Under the pieces are notes generated by a model. The model was given only the letters and a program-made list of their open reading frames with translations. It was not told the origin of the DNA and searched no databases. The translations under genes were made by a program, and so were the position numbers. DNA of 9,658 nt from Caldifarciminota bacterium (lineage in GTDB: Bacteria > WOR-3 > Hydrothermia > UBA1063 > CAJXJZ01): positions 1-9,658 of the forward strand of contig JALTEL010000172.1 in NCBI GenBank assembly GCA_027073945.1. Reading direction: 5' to 3'. Shown here piece after piece: positions 6,532 to 9,658 of this stretch (positions are counted from its first letter, which is position 1; each line of letters begins with the position of its first letter).

Positions 6532-8569
6532 TCAATGGCACCTCCTCCTGGGATAGTAATGCATCAAGCATCACATCCATTTGATAATCGGAAAAATGCT
6601 TCATTGTTATGGCTTTCTCAGGGCAAGACGCTCCACAAACTCCACATCCCTTACAAGCAACAGCAGTTACTTCTGCTTTTCTTCCCTCTTCAGTTTGAAT
6701 AAGTCTGATTGCGCCATAAGGACAGTTAATCTCACATAAACCACATCCCACGCATAAGCTTTTATCAATCACTGGATTGAGAGGGGTTATTTCTATTACA
6801 TCTTTAGACAGGAGTCCCATTGCCACTGCTGCAGCATTGCCAGCCTGCGCGACAGAATCTGGTATATCCTTGGGGAACTGGACAGTCCCCGCAAGATATA
6901 TTCCATCAATAGGTGTTTCTGCAGGCCTGAGTTTGGGATGTGCCTCCATGAGAAAACCATCGCTGCTTCTGGAAAGATGCATCTTCCTTGCTAAGGGAAC
7001 AAGATCGTCCTGAGGCCTCATTCCAGTTGCAAGAACAACCATATCAACTTCATTTTCTATAATCCTCCCAGAATCAATATCTTCTGAAACCAATATGAGG
7101 TTGTGGTTTTCAGGATTTTCTTTAATTGCACCGGGTTTCCCTCTCAAAAATGTTATGCCTTCATTTCTTGCTCTCTGGTAAAACTCTTCAAACCCTTTTC
7201 CCGCTGTTCTTATGTCAATATAGTAAACAAATATATCAACATTTTTTTTATGTTCTTTTACCATAAATGCCTGCTTTGCAGTTATCATGCAGCATATCCT
7301 TGAGCAATATCGTCCGGCATCATTAATCTTTTCATTTCTTGAACCAACACATTGAATAAAGGCAATACTTTCAATAGGCTTATTATCGAAAGGTCTATTT
7401 AATTCGCCGTGTGTAGGACCATCAGCATTTAAAAGCCTTTCAAAATCAATATTTGTCACAACATTTGCATATCTCTTGTAGCCGTATTGAGTCTCTTTGA
7501 TAGGCTCATACACCTTTGCTCCAACAGCCATAATTATGGCTCCTACATTTAACTTAACAATCTGCTCCTTCTGTGCAAAATCAATCGCTCCTTGCTCACA
7601 TGCCTGCATGCACAGTCCACACACTTCTTTTCCCTTCTTTGCATACCTCAATCTCAAACAGTTATCTTCATCAATTAAATAGCTTGCAGGAACTGCTTGG
7701 GGAAACGGGATATGAATTGCTTTTCTCTGCAACATACCTCTGTTGAATTCATCCGGCACCTTAACAGGGCATTTGGAAGCGCATTGATTACAGGCAACAC
7801 ACTTATCCTCATCAACATACTTGGGCTTCTTTTTTACTGATACAATAAAATTACCAACCTGTCCTTCAACAGCTTCAATATCGGCATATGTTATAAGCTT
7901 AATATTCGGGTGCTTACCCACTTCTACCATTTTAGGGCCAAGGATACAGATACTACAGTCAAGGGTGGGAAATGTCTTGTCAAGCTGGGCCATGTAACCA
8001 CCTATTGAAGCCTGTTTCTCAATTAGATAGGTTTGTATTCCTGCGTTTGCAAGGTTCAGGGCTGCATTTATGCCTGCGACACCACCACCCACAACAAGGG
8101 CTTTTTTCACCACTTCAGACCTGTTTTTTGAAAGTGCTTCCAATTTTGTAGCTCTATAAACAGCAGCTTTTACAAGTTCATACGCCTTAGCAGTCGCAAG
8201 TTCAGGTTCCTGTTCATGTACCCATGAGCAGTGTTCTCTTATATTTGCCATTTCAAAGAGATATGGATTAATACCCGCCTTTTTAAGAACATTCTGAAAT
8301 GTGGACTCGTGCATTCTCGGGGAACAGGAAGCAACAACAACTCTATTTAGATTATACTTTTTGATATCTTCTTCTATAAGTGATTGTCCAACCTCACTGC
8401 AGGTGTACATCGGGTCCCTTGCAACAATCACATGCGGCAGCTTTTTTGCCTTTTCACAAACATCCCTTACATCAACTGTTGCTGCAATATTTAAACCACA
8501 ATGACAGACATAAACACCTATCCTTATATCATCTGAAGGAGGAGAACAAGAACAGGGATTTTTCTCCAT
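6524..8569 (-). CDS. hdrA: Heterodisulfide reductase subunit A-like flavoprotein (single-module HdrA)
   Basis: Cytoplasmic iron-sulfur flavoprotein. Known HdrA proteins hold the FAD that bifurcates electrons from the MvhD side toward ferredoxin and HdrBC. The 681 residues have the full canonical order. The N-terminal cluster domain has VCHCG at 21-25, C57, CSPR from C82, and C114. The Rossmann FAD fold starts with VVGGGVAG at 159-166, and DCSICILGPKMVE begins at 204. An inserted ferredoxin domain has C257/C260/C263/C267 and a second site C304-x12-C317-x2-C320-x3-C324. The C407...C422-SRI-CC cluster motif (C426, C427) follows. HPKLRPAETPIDGIYLAG (544-561) closes the flavin fold. The C-terminal 2[4Fe-4S] ferredoxin has C606/609/612/616 and C639/642/645/649. 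About six [4Fe-4S] clusters and one FAD are predicted. The length matches methanogen-type HdrA. GGAGG lies six bases before the ATG. The gene starts one base after the ligase stop and overlaps the next gene by eight bases. The short MEKNPCSCSPP start holds two extra cysteines of unknown meaning. Confidence 0.95.
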   Translation of the reverse strand: MEKNPCSCSPPSDDIRIGVYVCHCGLNIAATVDVRDVCEKAKKLPHVIVARDPMYTCSEVGQSLIEEDIKKYNLNRVVVASCSPRMHESTFQNVLKKAGINPYLFEMANIREHCSWVHEQEPELATAKAYELVKAAVYRATKLEALSKNRSEVVKKALVVGGGVAGINAALNLANAGIQTYLIEKQASIGGYMAQLDKTFPTLDCSICILGPKMVEVGKHPNIKLITYADIEAVEGQVGNFIVSVKKKPKYVDEDKCVACNQCASKCPVKVPDEFNRGMLQRKAIHIPFPQAVPASYLIDEDNCLRLRYAKKGKEVCGLCMQACEQGAIDFAQKEQIVKLNVGAIIMAVGAKVYEPIKETQYGYKRYANVVTNIDFERLLNADGPTHGELNRPFDNKPIESIAFIQCVGSRNEKINDAGRYCSRICCMITAKQAFMVKEHKKNVDIFVYYIDIRTAGKGFEEFYQRARNEGITFLRGKPGAIKENPENHNLILVSEDIDSGRIIENEVDMVVLATGMRPQDDLVPLARKMHLSRSSDGFLMEAHPKLRPAETPIDGIYLAGTVQFPKDIPDSVAQAGNAAAVAMGLLSKDVIEITPLNPVIDKSLCVGCGLCEINCPYGAIRLIQTEEGRKAEVTAVACKGCGVCGASCPEKAITMKHFSDYQMDVMLDALLSQEEVPLND

Positions 8570-8570
8570 C

Positions 8571-9620
8571 TTATTCCTCCACTTTTATAGCTTTTTCATA
8601 ATCTTCTTCGCTAACCCCAGGGCTTTGAACATCCTCGTTATCGTAAAACTCCAATATTCTCTCCCTTATTTTATCTTTGTATTTTTTAACACCTTTTAAA
8701 TTTTTTTCCAGCTTATCCAGCTTTTCCTTGGGGTAAAAAGTAAAATCCCCGGATATTATAATATCGTTAATTTTCCTGTTTCCCACTTCCTGTGCAGTTT
8801 TGATAAGTCCACCTTTTGCCTTATGAGCGCCGTAGACAATCTCTATCCCCTGCCTTATTTTTAAAGAATCAAATTTCCTCATGGTCTTTTTAAACATAAA
8901 TGCCGGACTTGTGTAATAAGACTCAAGCTCTCTCATCTTTTTCAATATATCAGCATTTATAACAGCCGGGGTTAATTTGCCAAACAGATTTTCAAACTTT
9001 TCAATGAGAATTTTCCTAACATCTTCCCTCACTGGCATAGAGCCAGTTTCCTGTTTGACAGTTGTCAAATTTTCCCTCATGGTTTTGTATATCTTATCTC
9101 TGAATTTTTCTTCAGGAACTTTCAATGATTTTGTCATAGCCTCATAGTTAAAATCAAGTATTATACTCCCTACAAAAACAAGAGAATTCCCTATATTGGC
9201 TGCTCCTTCGCCTGCAATTTTTTTCCCATGTTCTGTAACTATATCATTCACAGGTTTCATCTGTGTCTTTATACCGAGCTGAGAATATGTTTCAACGGGC
9301 ACAATAGAATACTCTCTGTAAACCCTTTGTATATCCCTAAAAGCCAGAGGATGATTTCTGTTTACAACCACCTGATAGAATATTTGATTATAGTCAAGAT
9401 ACACCGCACCTCCCCCGACTTCTCTCCTGAAAACCGGTAATCCCTCATTTTTGCAGTATGCAAGGTCAACTTCCTCTCTCGGGTCCTGAAAATATCCCAC
9501 ACTTATCAAAGGTTTTGCAGGCGAAACAATAACAAGTGCATCAATATCCATTCTCGCCAATGTATGAAAAAGCAGCATTGAATCAAGTCCACCAAGAGAG
9601 TCATATTGAAAAACATACAT
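8571..9620 (-). CDS. lplA: Lipoate-protein ligase (LplA type, catalytic plus accessory domain)
   Basis: Cytoplasmic enzyme expected to activate lipoate or octanoate with ATP and attach it to a lysine of a lipoyl-domain protein. I see 349 residues. The N-terminal catalytic domain (about 1-230) carries the family signature RREVGGGAVYLD at 65-76, the ND pair at 125-126, and GKKIAGEGA at 132-140, where K134 aligns with the essential lysine of LplA. The C-terminal accessory domain (about 245-345) contains KGGLIKTAQEVGNRKI and SGDFTFYP, ending in a PGVSEEDYEKAI motif typical of this domain. Both halves are therefore present in one chain, as in E. coli LplA; many archaea split them. The segment after the catalytic lysine reads VFVGSIIL where E. 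coli has an HHGTLL-type sequence. The ATG at 9620 is chosen because GGAGGT lies eight bases upstream. It is the first gene of the operon and ends one base before the HdrA start, so it should be co-expressed with the Hdr-Flox genes. Its target protein is not in the window. The family call is firm; the substrate is not known. Confidence 0.9.
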   Translation of the reverse strand: MYVFQYDSLGGLDSMLLFHTLARMDIDALVIVSPAKPLISVGYFQDPREEVDLAYCKNEGLPVFRREVGGGAVYLDYNQIFYQVVVNRNHPLAFRDIQRVYREYSIVPVETYSQLGIKTQMKPVNDIVTEHGKKIAGEGAANIGNSLVFVGSIILDFNYEAMTKSLKVPEEKFRDKIYKTMRENLTTVKQETGSMPVREDVRKILIEKFENLFGKLTPAVINADILKKMRELESYYTSPAFMFKKTMRKFDSLKIRQGIEIVYGAHKAKGGLIKTAQEVGNRKINDIIISGDFTFYPKEKLDKLEKNLKGVKKYKDKIRERILEFYDNEDVQSPGVSEEDYEKAIKVEE

Positions 9621-9628
9621 ATTAAAGT

Positions 9629-9634
9629 ACCTCC
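9629..9634 (-). promoter_or_regulatory. Ribosome binding site that fixes the ligase start
   Basis: The minus strand reads GGAGGT, eight bases ahead of the ATG at 9620. It supports that ATG over the in-frame ATG at 9650, which would put this site inside the coding region, has no ribosome binding site of its own, and overlaps the region of the candidate -10 box. Confidence 0.8.
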
Positions 9635-9651
9635 ATTTTAATATATGCATA

Positions 9652-9657
9652 ATTATA
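9652..9657 (-). promoter_or_regulatory. Candidate sigma70-type -10 box of the operon
   Basis: The minus strand reads TATAAT here, an exact match to the bacterial -10 consensus. It would place the transcription start near 9645 and leave a leader of about 25 bases before the ligase start codon at 9620, with the ribosome binding site inside it. The -35 region would lie beyond the window edge, so the promoter cannot be confirmed. In AT-rich DNA such a box can also arise by chance. Confidence 0.45.
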
Positions 9658-9658
9658 C

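Noticed and set aside
9621..9650. An upstream ATG at 9650 adding ten residues to the lipoate ligase
   Set aside because: It has no ribosome binding site and would start about where transcription is predicted to begin. The ATG at 9620 has GGAGGT at good spacing and begins at the family's usual N-terminus.
9644..9651. TATGCATA palindrome in the operon leader
   Set aside because: It is only eight bases long in AT-rich DNA and does not extend symmetrically, so an operator cannot be supported.
1..9658. CRISPR arrays, tRNA or rRNA genes, insertion sequences and terminators
   Set aside because: No regular repeat-spacer pattern, RNA gene or transposase was seen. The window is coding almost from end to end, and the operon's terminator must lie beyond position 1.

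Overview
The window holds one tightly packed operon on the minus strand, reading from about position 9650 down to position 1 and continuing past the window edge. The DNA is AT-rich. Each gene has a recognisable Shine-Dalgarno sequence. A TATAAT box lies just upstream of the first gene, so this looks like a bacterium. The gene content (HdrA, MvhD and Flox-type iron-sulfur flavoproteins) points to a strict anaerobe such as a sulfate or sulfur reducer, syntroph or acetogen. I cannot name the lineage from the sequence.

In transcription order the genes are: (1) a lipoate-protein ligase with catalytic and accessory domains in one chain; (2) a 681-residue HdrA; (3) a 255-residue MvhD/FloxD-like protein with a C-terminal extension resembling a winged helix; (4) a 1019-residue double HdrA with two FAD modules; (5) a plain 140-residue MvhD/FloxD; (6) a FrhB-like protein with two ferredoxin-type clusters; (7) a HydB/AsrA-like two-cluster protein; and (8) the first 122 residues of an FAD/NAD(P)-binding reductase (FloxA/HydG/AsrB type), cut by the window edge. 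Junctions are overlaps of 4, 8 or 11 bases, direct abutment, or gaps of 1 to 2 bases, so translational coupling is likely throughout. No gene-free stretch exceeds about 40 bases.

Taken together, genes 2 to 8 resemble the cytoplasmic Flox-Hdr (FlxABCD-HdrABC) complexes, in which an NAD(P)H dehydrogenase module feeds electrons through the MvhD-like [2Fe-2S] protein to the bifurcating FAD of HdrA. Electrons then go to ferredoxin and to a disulfide-type acceptor. This copy is unusual in having two HdrA proteins (three FAD modules in all) and two MvhD proteins. No HdrB with its CCG-type catalytic motif lies within the window. The 1019-residue protein followed by the small MvhD has the domain order of QmoA plus QmoB. 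The operon also opens with a lipoate ligase, which suggests a link between a lipoylated protein and this electron-transfer complex. That link is an inference, because no lipoyl-carrier gene is visible here.
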